In this document: piece after piece, positions 1 to 6,543 of the stretch
Numbering within the stretch: the stretch's first letter is position 1
How the letters are laid out: each line of letters begins with the position of its first letter
Assembly (NCBI GenBank): GCA_003651105.1
Contig: QMTN01000010.1
Span: 1-8,287, forward strand
Direction: 5' to 3'
Source of the DNA: Thermoplasmata archaeon
Lineage (GTDB): Archaea; Thermoplasmatota; E2; DHVEG-1; B18-G2
Length of the DNA: 8,287 nt
Program-made: the position numbers and the translations under genes
Notes under the pieces: model-generated
Seen by the model: only the letters and a program-made list of their open reading frames with translations
Databases searched by the model: none
Told to the model about the DNA's origin: nothing

Positions 1-24
1 CGTTTTGAATGCCTATTTCTTGTA

Positions 25-49
25 GCAAGAGCTATATAGAGCTTTTTGC
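25..49 (+). promoter_or_regulatory. Archaeal TATA box inside an imperfect dyad
   Basis: CTATATAG at 32-39 resembles an archaeal TATA box, with purine-rich CAAGAG just before it in the position of a BRE. Its centre is about 26-29 bases before the ATG at 65, the usual distance from box to transcription start, so the transcript probably begins at or within a few bases of the start codon. The box lies between imperfect inverted arms, GCAA-G-AGCT (25-33) and AGCT-TT-TTGC (40-49). A protein bound to this dyad would compete with TBP, making it a candidate operator, perhaps for the winged-helix protein encoded next. Box and spacing are seen; the operator role is inferred. Confidence 0.55.
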
Positions 50-64
50 ATTTGAAAAAGGGAG

Positions 65-460
65 ATGGACGTATCGAGGATGTGTGGGGAGAGAGCGGGG
101 AAGGTATGGAATTATCTGATGGAGAGGGGGCCATCCAGTGAGAGAAAGCTGAGAAGAAAAACGAAGCTCGAGGAAAGGGAATTCTTTGGAGCTATTGGCT
201 GGCTCGCCAGAGAGGATAAGATAGCGAAGGAAAGGAATATCTATATGATTGGAAGAACGAACCTGACATGGGAGATAGGGAGCAGAGCTGGAAAGGTGTG
301 GAAAGCCCTGAGCATATGGGGAGAGTTGAGCGAAGATGAATTATCGAACCTGCTGGACATGGAGAAAAGGGAGGTGTTATCTGCATTGGGCTGGCTCGCG
401 AGGGAGGATAAGGTCGAGTTTGTGAACAACAGGTGGAGGTTGAAGGAGATAATCGAATGA
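65..460 (+). CDS. Tandem winged-helix DNA-binding protein (DUF2582-like), probable regulator
   Basis: This 131-residue protein consists of two copies of a small winged-helix domain, at about residues 10-61 and 74-125. Each copy begins RAGKVW, has a central helix-turn-helix, and ends with GWLAREDK before a short wing strand. The pattern matches the DUF2582 winged-helix family known from archaea and bacteria, whose members usually carry one such domain of about 70 residues. There is no enzymatic, sensor or membrane segment, so it probably acts as a DNA-binding regulator with a built-in pseudo-dimer. It is the first gene of the glucan operon, and its stop overlaps the next start (ATGA). The ATG at 65 is the first in-frame start after a stop at 53-55. 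GGGAG directly abuts it, too close for a Shine-Dalgarno site, so leaderless translation fits better; ATG at 80 is the alternative. The protein has no glutamine. The family call is fairly sure; regulation of this operon is inferred. Confidence 0.8.
   Translation: MDVSRMCGERAGKVWNYLMERGPSSERKLRRKTKLEEREFFGAIGWLAREDKIAKERNIYMIGRTNLTWEIGSRAGKVWKALSIWGELSEDELSNLLDMEKREVLSALGWLAREDKVEFVNNRWRLKEIIE
197..220 (+). repeat. First copy of DNA-level direct repeat in the winged-helix gene
   Basis: This 24-base stretch encodes the GWLAREDK motif of the first winged-helix domain. It matches positions 389-412, in the second domain, at 22 of 24 bases. The repeat reflects internal duplication of the domain, not a mobile or regulatory repeat. 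Confidence 0.8.
389..412 (+). repeat. Second copy of DNA-level direct repeat in the winged-helix gene
   Basis: Partner of the repeat at 197-220, differing at two positions. It encodes the GWLAREDK motif of the second winged-helix domain. The rest of the two domains has diverged further, so either the duplication is fairly old with this motif under strong constraint, or the motif has been kept alike by gene conversion. Confidence 0.8.
444..448 (+). promoter_or_regulatory. Ribosome binding site deciding the glycosyltransferase start
   Basis: AGGAG lies 8 bases before ATG 457. This supports 457 over the in-frame GTG at 433, which would add eight residues unlike the conserved family N-terminus. 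The site sits inside the last codons of the winged-helix gene, so translation of the two is probably coupled. Confidence 0.75.
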
Positions 461-1572
461 GGATAGCTATGATAGGGTGGGAGTACCCACCCTTCAAGGT
501 TGGAGGTCTCGGTACACACTGTTATTATCTGACTCGTTCTCTCGCAAATCTCGGCATCGAGGTAGATCTTTACCTTCCAAGGATGTCTGGTGAGGGAAGG
601 AGAAGCGATATCAAGAATTTAAGGATAATAGAGATTGGTGAACCTCCTTTATTTCCTTATGAAACCGAAAAGCCACTGGGTGGAGATGTCTTTGAATCGG
701 TCGATAGATACAATACCCTGTGTTCTGAAAGGATAGATGGTGATTACGATCTGATCCATTGCCATGACTGGTTGACGGCAAGGGCTGGAATCAGGTTGAA
801 GGAGAGGCTCGGTATACCGTTGATTCTAACCGTTCACTCAACAGAATACGATAGATCCGCAAACCTCTGCCCAAATCCATGGCTTCTTCATCTGGAGAAG
901 GAAGCTATGGAGAAGGCTGACAGGATAATAGCGGTGAGCTATTACACAAGGAACATGCTCGTAGAGAGGTACGGAATAGACGGGAAGAAGATAAGGGTTG
1001 TGCACAACGCGGTTAACCCTATAGGGGAGGGAAGGAAAAAGGAGAAGATAGTTCTCTACTTGGGTAGGCTTGCCATCCAGAAGGGAGTTGAGTTTTTCCT
1101 GAGGTCTGCGAAGAAGGTGTTAGAGAAAGAGGATTGCAGGTTCGTGGTTGCTGGATCTGGAGAGATGCTACCGAGCTTGATACACCTGTCGATTTCTTTG
1201 GGGATCTCCGACAAGGTTATGTTTACAGGTCCTTTAACAGAGGAAGAGGTTAAGCACATCTACAGGATTTCTTCCGTTTACGTTTTACCCTCTGTGAGTG
1301 AGCCCTTTGGTATAACTGCTCTTGAAGCAATAACGGCTGGAACGCCGGTCATAGTGTCCAAAAACTCTGGTGTGGCAGAGATTTTAAGGAACTGTTTAAC
1401 CGTCGATTTCTGGGATGTTGACGAGATGGCGAACAAGATAATAGCCCTCCTGAGGTACGATGCATTGAGAAATACTATCAAGGAAAATGCTAAAAAGGAA
1501 GCAAGGTTCTTCACTTGGGACAGAACAGCGAGAAAAACCATCGAGGTATATAGAGAGGTGATTGAAAGATGA
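457..1572 (+). CDS. Glycosyltransferase, GT4/GT5 superfamily (glycogen-synthase-like)
   Basis: This 371-residue retaining glycosyltransferase has two Rossmann-like halves (GT-B fold). The N-terminal acceptor half opens with WEYPPFKVGGLGTH (8-21), whose K14-x-G-G resembles the nucleotide-sugar-binding loop of glycogen synthases, and carries HCHDWL (101-106). The C-terminal donor half has GRLAIQKG (203-210) with the conserved Arg204 and Lys209, and the EX7E motif in SEPFGITALE (Glu282, Glu290). It probably transfers glucose from ADP- or UDP-glucose to an alpha-1,4-glucan in the cytoplasm; donor and acceptor cannot be read from the sequence. It is shorter than typical GT5 glycogen synthases (about 440-480 residues), so GT4 is equally likely. 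No signal peptide or membrane segment is seen. It overlaps the winged-helix gene by ATGA and the GH57 gene by ATGA. The superfamily is certain; the glycogen role rests on operon context. Confidence 0.85.
   Translation: MRIAMIGWEYPPFKVGGLGTHCYYLTRSLANLGIEVDLYLPRMSGEGRRSDIKNLRIIEIGEPPLFPYETEKPLGGDVFESVDRYNTLCSERIDGDYDLIHCHDWLTARAGIRLKERLGIPLILTVHSTEYDRSANLCPNPWLLHLEKEAMEKADRIIAVSYYTRNMLVERYGIDGKKIRVVHNAVNPIGEGRKKEKIVLYLGRLAIQKGVEFFLRSAKKVLEKEDCRFVVAGSGEMLPSLIHLSISLGISDKVMFTGPLTEEEVKHIYRISSVYVLPSVSEPFGITALEAITAGTPVIVSKNSGVAEILRNCLTVDFWDVDEMANKIIALLRYDALRNTIKENAKKEARFFTWDRTARKTIEVYREVIER
1555..1560 (+). promoter_or_regulatory. Ribosome binding site for the GH57 gene
   Basis: GAGGTG ends 8 bases before the ATG at 1569 and lies inside the last codons of the preceding glycosyltransferase. 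The overlapping ATGA stop-start and this site suggest coupled translation. Confidence 0.65.
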
Positions 1573-2744
1573 ATGTGTGCTTCTACTTTGAGGTGCATCA
1601 ACCATTTAGACTAAACAGATTCTCGGTATTTAACATAGGGGAAGAGATAGAACCCTTCAATGCATACTTCAATCATGAGCTCAACAGAACCATCTTCGAG
1701 AGGGCTGTGAGAAAATGCTACCTTCCAACCACCGAGCTCTTTCTCGAGCTATCGGATGATTTCGGAAAGGATTTCAAGGTATCTTTCAGTATAACCGGTA
1801 CATTCATGGAATACTGTGACCTCTTCGCACCACAGGTTCTTGAGAACTTCAAGGAATTATTCAGGAAAGGGAATGCGGATCTGATAGGAGAGACCTACTT
1901 CCATTCGCTGTGCAGTCTGTTTGAGGATCTAACTGAATTCAGGGAGCAGGTAAGAATGCATATTAATGCCTTGATGGATAGGTTCGGATATCGACCAAAG
2001 GTATTCAGAAATACCGAAGCAATCTACGATAACAGGATAGCGAAGGAGGTGGAAAAACTGGGCTTCAAAGGTATAATAACGGAGGGTACTGAAAAGGTAC
2101 TCGCCTGGCGCTCTCCAAACTATATCTACAAGGCAAAGGATGCAGATATAAAGGTTCTCATGAGGAATTACAGGCTGAGCGATGATATTGCATTCAGATT
2201 CTCTGCCAGAGACTGGGTAGGCTTTCCACTAACTGCTGATAAGTTTGCGAGATGGATATCTGGATGCGAGGGAGAGATCGTCAACATCTTCATGGACTTT
2301 GAGACGTTTGGAGAGCACCAATGGCCTGAAACCGGGATCTTTGATTTTCTGAGGCATCTACCTGGGGAATTATTGAATCTTGATAACAAACTGCTCACGG
2401 TGAGCGAGGTTGTTGAAAGGTTTGAGCCGGTTGGGGAGATAGATGTCCCCTTCGCAATATCCTGGGCGGACTCGGAAAGGGATGTATCAACCTGGCTTGG
2501 CAACGATATGCAGATAACCTGTTTCAATGAACTGAAGGGACTTGAGAAGAGGATAAAGGAGAAGGGTGATGAGAAGCTCCTGAGGATATGGCGACTCCTT
2601 CAGACATCGGACCATCTTTACTATCTCTCCACAAAAGGCTTCGCAGATGGTGATGTGCACAAGTACTTCAATCCTTACTCAACGCCCTATGAAGGATTCA
2701 TCAATTACATGAACATCATCCAGGATCTGAAACAGAGGATATAG
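1569..2744 (+). CDS. GH57 family alpha-amylase-type glycoside hydrolase
   Basis: This 391-residue protein shows the conserved regions of glycoside hydrolase family 57 in order: HQP (10-12), GETYFH (107-112), FRNTEAIYDN (146-155) with the probable nucleophile Glu150, FMDFETFGEH (241-250) with the probable acid Asp243, and SWADSERD plus WLGN (298-312). These variants match the subgroup typified by Methanocaldococcus MJ1611, annotated as alpha-amylase, rather than the longer GH57 branching enzymes or 4-alpha-glucanotransferases. It would hydrolyse or rearrange alpha-1,4 linkages in a glucan. No signal peptide is visible, so it acts inside the cell, fitting stored rather than external starch. It sits between two glycosyltransferases, overlapping the first by four bases and ending 8 bases before the second. 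The family is near certain. Exact activity is less sure, since GH57 members also include alpha-galactosidases and transferases. Confidence 0.88.
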   Translation: MNVCFYFEVHQPFRLNRFSVFNIGEEIEPFNAYFNHELNRTIFERAVRKCYLPTTELFLELSDDFGKDFKVSFSITGTFMEYCDLFAPQVLENFKELFRKGNADLIGETYFHSLCSLFEDLTEFREQVRMHINALMDRFGYRPKVFRNTEAIYDNRIAKEVEKLGFKGIITEGTEKVLAWRSPNYIYKAKDADIKVLMRNYRLSDDIAFRFSARDWVGFPLTADKFARWISGCEGEIVNIFMDFETFGEHQWPETGIFDFLRHLPGELLNLDNKLLTVSEVVERFEPVGEIDVPFAISWADSERDVSTWLGNDMQITCFNELKGLEKRIKEKGDEKLLRIWRLLQTSDHLYYLSTKGFADGDVHKYFNPYSTPYEGFINYMNIIQDLKQRI

Positions 2745-2748
2745 GTGA
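2743..2748 (+). promoter_or_regulatory. Ribosome binding site for the second glycosyltransferase
   Basis: AGGTGA overlaps the TAG stop of the GH57 gene and lies 4 bases before the ATG at 2753. It supports that start and coupling with the upstream gene. Confidence 0.55.
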
Positions 2749-2752
2749 TGGG

Positions 2753-4000
2753 ATGAAGATAGTCCATTTCTCCTGGGAGTTCCCGCCAAAGATAGTTGGA
2801 GGATTGGGCACGGTAGTGATGGAACTGTCCAGCATCCAGGTGAGGATGGGAAACGAAGTTGTTGTTTTCACCCTGAACAGTGAGAACGAACTGACAACGA
2901 CGGATAACTACAGAGGTGTGGAGGTTCACAGACCCATGATACCGGATTTCTCCTCGACCTTGCTCCTGTTTGCGGATGATGAGCTGAAAGGGTGGGGTGA
3001 GGGTTTCAGGTTTTTTTCGGATGTGGTTATCTACAATATCCTCTCCGCATCAAAACTGATCTATCTGCTCTTTAAGAAAGATAGAAGAGTGTTTGATATC
3101 ATCCATGCCCATGACTGGCTCGGGATAATGGCTGGGATATGCGCGAAGGAAGAGATGAACCTACCACTGGTGTTCCACATCCATTCAACAGAAAAAGGTA
3201 GGACGATGGGGAGGGGATCGAGGATCATAGAGGAGATGGAACGGAAGGGCGGAGAGGTCGCGGATTGCATCGTGACCGTATCCGAGGCGATGAGAGATGA
3301 GTTATACAGTTTGGGTTTTTCTCCAAAGAAAATCAAGGTGTGCTGGAATGGTGTTGATCCAGATAAGTACGATCCCTCAAAGGTGAGCCAAGAGGAGAGG
3401 ATGAGATTGAGAGAGATGTACGGTATAAGAAGTGATGAGAGAATGATCCTTTTCATCGGAAGGTTGGTTGGTGTTAAAGGAGTGGATAACCTAGTTAAAA
3501 GCATGCCATCTGTATTAGAGGATTTTCCAAAGACGAAACTCGTTATCGTCGGCAGAGGGGATATGGCAAATTACTTGAGGCTCCTGATAAAGGAGATGGG
3601 TCTCGAGAACAATGTCATCCTCAGGGAAGAATTCATACCGGAAGAGGATAGGATAAGACATTACTCGGCATCGGATCTTGTAGTCTTACCCTCTCTCTAT
3701 GAGCCATTTGGTATAGTCTGTACCGAAGCGATGGCGATGGAAAAACCAGTCGTTGTGGGGGCGAGGGGAACATCTGGAATGAGGGAGCAGGTCGTACCCA
3801 ATGGAGATGAACAGTGCGGTATCCACATAAATCCGTATGATCCGGATGATATAGCGTGGGGAATAAAGGATATCCTTGGTAGAGAAGACTGTGGTGCGTG
3901 GATGGGGAGGAACGGTAGAAAGAGGGTTCTGAAACATTTCAGGTGGGATCAGGTTGCGGGGAGGATACTCGGAATATACCAGGAGATTCTCTCGAGATGA
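2753..4000 (+). CDS. Second glycosyltransferase, GT4/GT5 superfamily (glycogen-synthase-like)
   Basis: This 415-residue GT-B glycosyltransferase is paralogous to the one at 457-1572. The N-terminus SWEFPPKIVGGLGT (7-20) parallels the first enzyme, but the lysine (Lys13) is one residue further from the glycines. HAHDWL occurs at 118-123. The donor half has FIGRLVGVKGVDN (234-246) with Arg237 and Lys242, and the EX7E motif in YEPFGIVCTEA (Glu317, Glu325). It is 44 residues longer than its partner, partly from a segment at about 66-108 before HAHDWL. Its predicted role is glucosyl transfer from a nucleotide sugar to a glucan primer or growing chain in the cytoplasm. It starts 8 bases after the GH57 stop and is followed at once by the debranching gene. 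The superfamily is certain. Whether this or the other copy is the true glycogen synthase, or whether one acts on another acceptor, is unresolved. Confidence 0.86.
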   Translation: MKIVHFSWEFPPKIVGGLGTVVMELSSIQVRMGNEVVVFTLNSENELTTTDNYRGVEVHRPMIPDFSSTLLLFADDELKGWGEGFRFFSDVVIYNILSASKLIYLLFKKDRRVFDIIHAHDWLGIMAGICAKEEMNLPLVFHIHSTEKGRTMGRGSRIIEEMERKGGEVADCIVTVSEAMRDELYSLGFSPKKIKVCWNGVDPDKYDPSKVSQEERMRLREMYGIRSDERMILFIGRLVGVKGVDNLVKSMPSVLEDFPKTKLVIVGRGDMANYLRLLIKEMGLENNVILREEFIPEEDRIRHYSASDLVVLPSLYEPFGIVCTEAMAMEKPVVVGARGTSGMREQVVPNGDEQCGIHINPYDPDDIAWGIKDILGREDCGAWMGRNGRKRVLKHFRWDQVAGRILGIYQEILSR

Positions 4001-4001
4001 T

Positions 4002-5900
4002 TTGTTGAGAGAAATCGATGCCAAGATATCTCACTTATTTAAAGAGATCGTGCCATCCGATGACAGGGAATGGTTGCTCACCAATGGTCTCGGTGGTTAC
4101 GCATCCACAACCTTGATGGGAAACCTGAGGAGAAAGTTTCATGGTTTACTGATAGCCAGCTTATCTCCACCAGTGAGGAGATGGGTTTTTGTATCTAATG
4201 TAGAGGATGAAATTTATATCGATGATGTACCCAGAAGATTCGAGAACCATCACTTCAATCTCCTGCCCATTCCAAGATTCACATGTAATTTTGGAGGATT
4301 AACCATCGAGAAGTCCTTCGTGATGCCACGCCACGAGAATACGCTCATTATAAGATACAGATCCTTGGATGGATCCGACTTCAGATTAAGGGTGAGACCG
4401 ATTCTGAATTCCAGGCATTTCTATGATCTGAACAGTGGAGTAAGATTCGATGTTGATCTCGATGATGGAAATATCCTGGCAAAGCCTGACAACATAGAGA
4501 GAACCCTGAGGATAATCTGCAAATTCAAGGAATTTAGAAGGAAGCTCACGTGGAGGGAGTACAGGTACGATATTGACAGGGAAAGAGGGGAGGGATGGAT
4601 AGATCATGGACTGGAGATTGGAGAGATCGAGCTCATGAGCGAGGATGGGGAAGCCTATATCGTATTCACCATAGAGGATAGGTATTACGATCCTGAACTG
4701 GAAGTTAGAAAAGAGATAGATAGGAGGAGAGATCTCATCAACAGATCCGGTCTGCCGAGCGAGATGATTCCTCTGCTCCTGTCTGCGGATGGTTTCATCG
4801 TCAAAAGAAGAAATCACGCTACCATCATAGCGGGCTACCATTGGTTTGCGGACTGGGGAAGGGATTCGCTCATTTCATTGCCAGGTTTACTACTCGTTAC
4901 GAGGAGATTCGATGAGGCGAGATCCCTGCTCCTGAACCTCTCGAGGTACATGGATAAAGGTATTTTACCGAATGCATTCACCGAGAAAGAAGATGTTCCG
5001 ATATACAACTCTGTGGATGCATCCCTCTGGTTTGTAGATAGGGTTTACCAGTATCTGAAGTACACGAATGATATCGATTTCCTGAGAGCGATCTGGCCAA
5101 AACTCGTTTCAGTGATCGAGCATTTCGAAAAGGGTACACTTTTTGATATAAGGGTTGATGAGGATGGTCTACTGCACCACGGTCCAGGTCTAACTTGGAT
5201 GGATGTAAAGATTGGAGATAGGTACATCACTCCCAGATCAGGAAAGGCTGTTGAGATACAAGCACTCTGGTACAATGCTCTCAGGATAATTGGAATATTC
5301 TCCTCCTTGCTAGGCGATGGGAGGGCGGAGCATTACCACAGCCTGGCAGAGAAGGCAAGGAAATCCTTTCGGGAAAGATTCAGATCCTTTTGCGATGTCT
5401 TGGATAGCGATTTCTCTCTGAGACCGAACATCGTGATCCTGCCATCCCTTGATTTCGTTATGATAGATCATGAACTATCCAGCAGGATAGTGGATACCAT
5501 AGAGAAAGAGCTTCTGACACCATATGGGCTAAGGACGTTGAATAGAGGGGATCCAAGGTACAAGCCAAGGTTGATAGGAGATTATGACAAGGATGTTGCA
5601 TACCACAATGGTTGCGTCTGGCCGTGGCTTCTCGGCTTTTTCGTGAGGGCATATTTGAGGGTGAATGGGTACAGCAAGGAGAAAAGGCTGTTTGCGCTGA
5701 GGAGGTATGTGCTACCATTGATGGATAATCTCACTGAAGGATGCGTGGGGAGCATAAATGAGATATTTGATGGGGATTATCCTCACCTCCCCCGAGGCTG
5801 TATATCCCAGGCATGGAGTGTTGGAGAGCTGTTGAGATGCATCGTTGAGGATATCTTGTACATAAGACCAGAGTACGAGGATTTCTACAAATCCCTTTAA
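4002..5900 (+). CDS. Glycogen debranching enzyme, amylo-alpha-1,6-glucosidase type
   Basis: This protein of about 632 residues has an N-terminal beta-rich region starting REWLLTNGLGGYAS (22-35) and a C-terminal (alpha/alpha)6-type catalytic region from about residue 255. Motifs there include YHWFADWGRD (279-288), GLTWMDVKIGD (396-406), YGLRTL (508-513), YDKDVAYHNGCVWPWLLG (528-545), and INEIFDG followed by PRGCISQAWSVGEL (585-610). These are hallmarks of the GDE family, which removes alpha-1,6 branches from glycogen; acidic residues in FADWGRD, TWMD and NEIFDG are the likely catalytic centre. It is last in the operon. No ATG lies upstream of the conserved region. TTG at 4002, just after the preceding stop, gives about 20 residues before REWL, as is usual in the family. 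TTG at 3954 has a better placed AGGTGG but overlaps the transferase by 47 bases. TTG 4005 and GTG 4050 are further options. The function is well supported; the start is uncertain. Confidence 0.88.
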   Translation: MLREIDAKISHLFKEIVPSDDREWLLTNGLGGYASTTLMGNLRRKFHGLLIASLSPPVRRWVFVSNVEDEIYIDDVPRRFENHHFNLLPIPRFTCNFGGLTIEKSFVMPRHENTLIIRYRSLDGSDFRLRVRPILNSRHFYDLNSGVRFDVDLDDGNILAKPDNIERTLRIICKFKEFRRKLTWREYRYDIDRERGEGWIDHGLEIGEIELMSEDGEAYIVFTIEDRYYDPELEVRKEIDRRRDLINRSGLPSEMIPLLLSADGFIVKRRNHATIIAGYHWFADWGRDSLISLPGLLLVTRRFDEARSLLLNLSRYMDKGILPNAFTEKEDVPIYNSVDASLWFVDRVYQYLKYTNDIDFLRAIWPKLVSVIEHFEKGTLFDIRVDEDGLLHHGPGLTWMDVKIGDRYITPRSGKAVEIQALWYNALRIIGIFSSLLGDGRAEHYHSLAEKARKSFRERFRSFCDVLDSDFSLRPNIVILPSLDFVMIDHELSSRIVDTIEKELLTPYGLRTLNRGDPRYKPRLIGDYDKDVAYHNGCVWPWLLGFFVRAYLRVNGYSKEKRLFALRRYVLPLMDNLTEGCVGSINEIFDGDYPHLPRGCISQAWSVGELLRCIVEDILYIRPEYEDFYKSL

Positions 5901-5916
5901 TCCCCATTAATAGAAA

Positions 5917-6543
5917 TCAGAAAACAGCATCGGTTTTTCTTCTCTTTCTTATCAATAGATCGATTAATCCGGGTGTCAGGATCACTTTTTCCTCAAGTAT
6001 GATGTAACCAACCGGCAAAACCGTAGCTTCGTCCTCGCTGTACCTTTCCTCAACAGAGTCGGTAACCTCTATATCCTCTATCCTTTCGCCAGTGTAAACA
6101 AGCATGACCATGAGGACCGCACTATCGGTTGTCAACTGCTTTTTGCCGAGGTTCCTTCTCTCTGCCTCCGGCAGGCGCGATGAAACGAGATCCTTCGTCC
6201 TGTTCTTTGGAGGGGAATCTCCGCATATACCACCTATCACAAAATATCTGTATCTATCAAAATCCTCTGTTCTGAGAGGTTGATTGGCGGAGGGATCCAA
6301 GATTATGGTCTTGTCTGGTTCAACCACCTCAGTAAAGGATTCTCTATACACCTTGCCCAACCTTTCCAACCTTTTGTCATCAGCGTTCGTGAAAATGATG
6401 TTACCCATTGCTATCTTGGAGTCATGCTCGTATTCCAGAAGCACCCATTCCGTGATGGGTTCGAGGTTTTCTATTACTATGAGCGGTGGTTCCATGGTTT
6501 CACTTGAAGATGGGTGTGCCTCTACGTCGTCAAGGCGGATCAT
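5917..6543 (-). CDS. SFM1-like SPOUT methyltransferase (former DUF431)
   Basis: This 208-residue protein resembles the SFM1/DUF431 family of SPOUT-fold, SAM-dependent methyltransferases. Yeast Sfm1 methylates an arginine of ribosomal protein uS3 (Rps3). Matches to the yeast protein, recalled from memory, run in order: IVIENLEPITEWVLLEY (22-38), LDP (82-84), YFVIGGICGD followed by RTKDL (100-119), LGKKQLTTDSA (132-142), and EATVLPVGYII (172-182) before PGLIDLL (191-197). The GGICGD and KQLTTDSA segments would form the knotted SAM site. The archaeal target is unknown, but uS3 or RNA are candidates. ATG 6543 is preceded by GGTGA; ATG 6495 (residue 17) fits the yeast N-terminus better, and the first 16 residues (polar, PSSSET) look unlike the family. 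It converges on the glucan operon with 16 bases between stops and is divergent from nth. The family call is firm. Confidence 0.85.
   Translation of the reverse strand: MIRLDDVEAHPSSSETMEPPLIVIENLEPITEWVLLEYEHDSKIAMGNIIFTNADDKRLERLGKVYRESFTEVVEPDKTIILDPSANQPLRTEDFDRYRYFVIGGICGDSPPKNRTKDLVSSRLPEAERRNLGKKQLTTDSAVLMVMLVYTGERIEDIEVTDSVEERYSEDEATVLPVGYIILEEKVILTPGLIDLLIRKRRKTDAVF
5934..5950 (+). terminator. Pyrimidine/T-rich tract, candidate terminator of the glucan operon
   Basis: TTTTTCTTCTCTTTCTT begins 34 bases after the debranching-enzyme stop. Archaeal RNA polymerase terminates at T-rich stretches without needing a hairpin, so this is a plausible end for the + strand operon. The same bases encode the basic C-terminus (RKRRK) of the convergent methyltransferase gene, so codon choice there could explain the tract. 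Confidence 0.35.

Noticed and set aside
433..456. GTG at 433 as start of the first glycosyltransferase
   Set aside because: It would add eight residues outside the conserved N-terminus, while ATG 457 has AGGAG at 8 bases and an ATGA overlap with the upstream stop.
3061..3504. Long open frame on the - strand inside the second glycosyltransferase
   Set aside because: It lies wholly antisense to a gene with clear catalytic motifs, its translation has no recognisable domain, and its composition (Ser/Leu/Pro-rich) is that of a reverse-complement shadow.
4386..4841. 151-codon open frame on the - strand inside the debranching gene
   Set aside because: It is antisense to a confidently assigned enzyme, and no motif or start signal supports it.
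457..5900. Possible capsule or lipopolysaccharide cluster, because of two GT4-type transferases
   Set aside because: No flippase, polymerase, nucleotide-sugar dehydratase or other surface-polysaccharide gene is present. The GH57 and debranching partners point to an alpha-glucan store.
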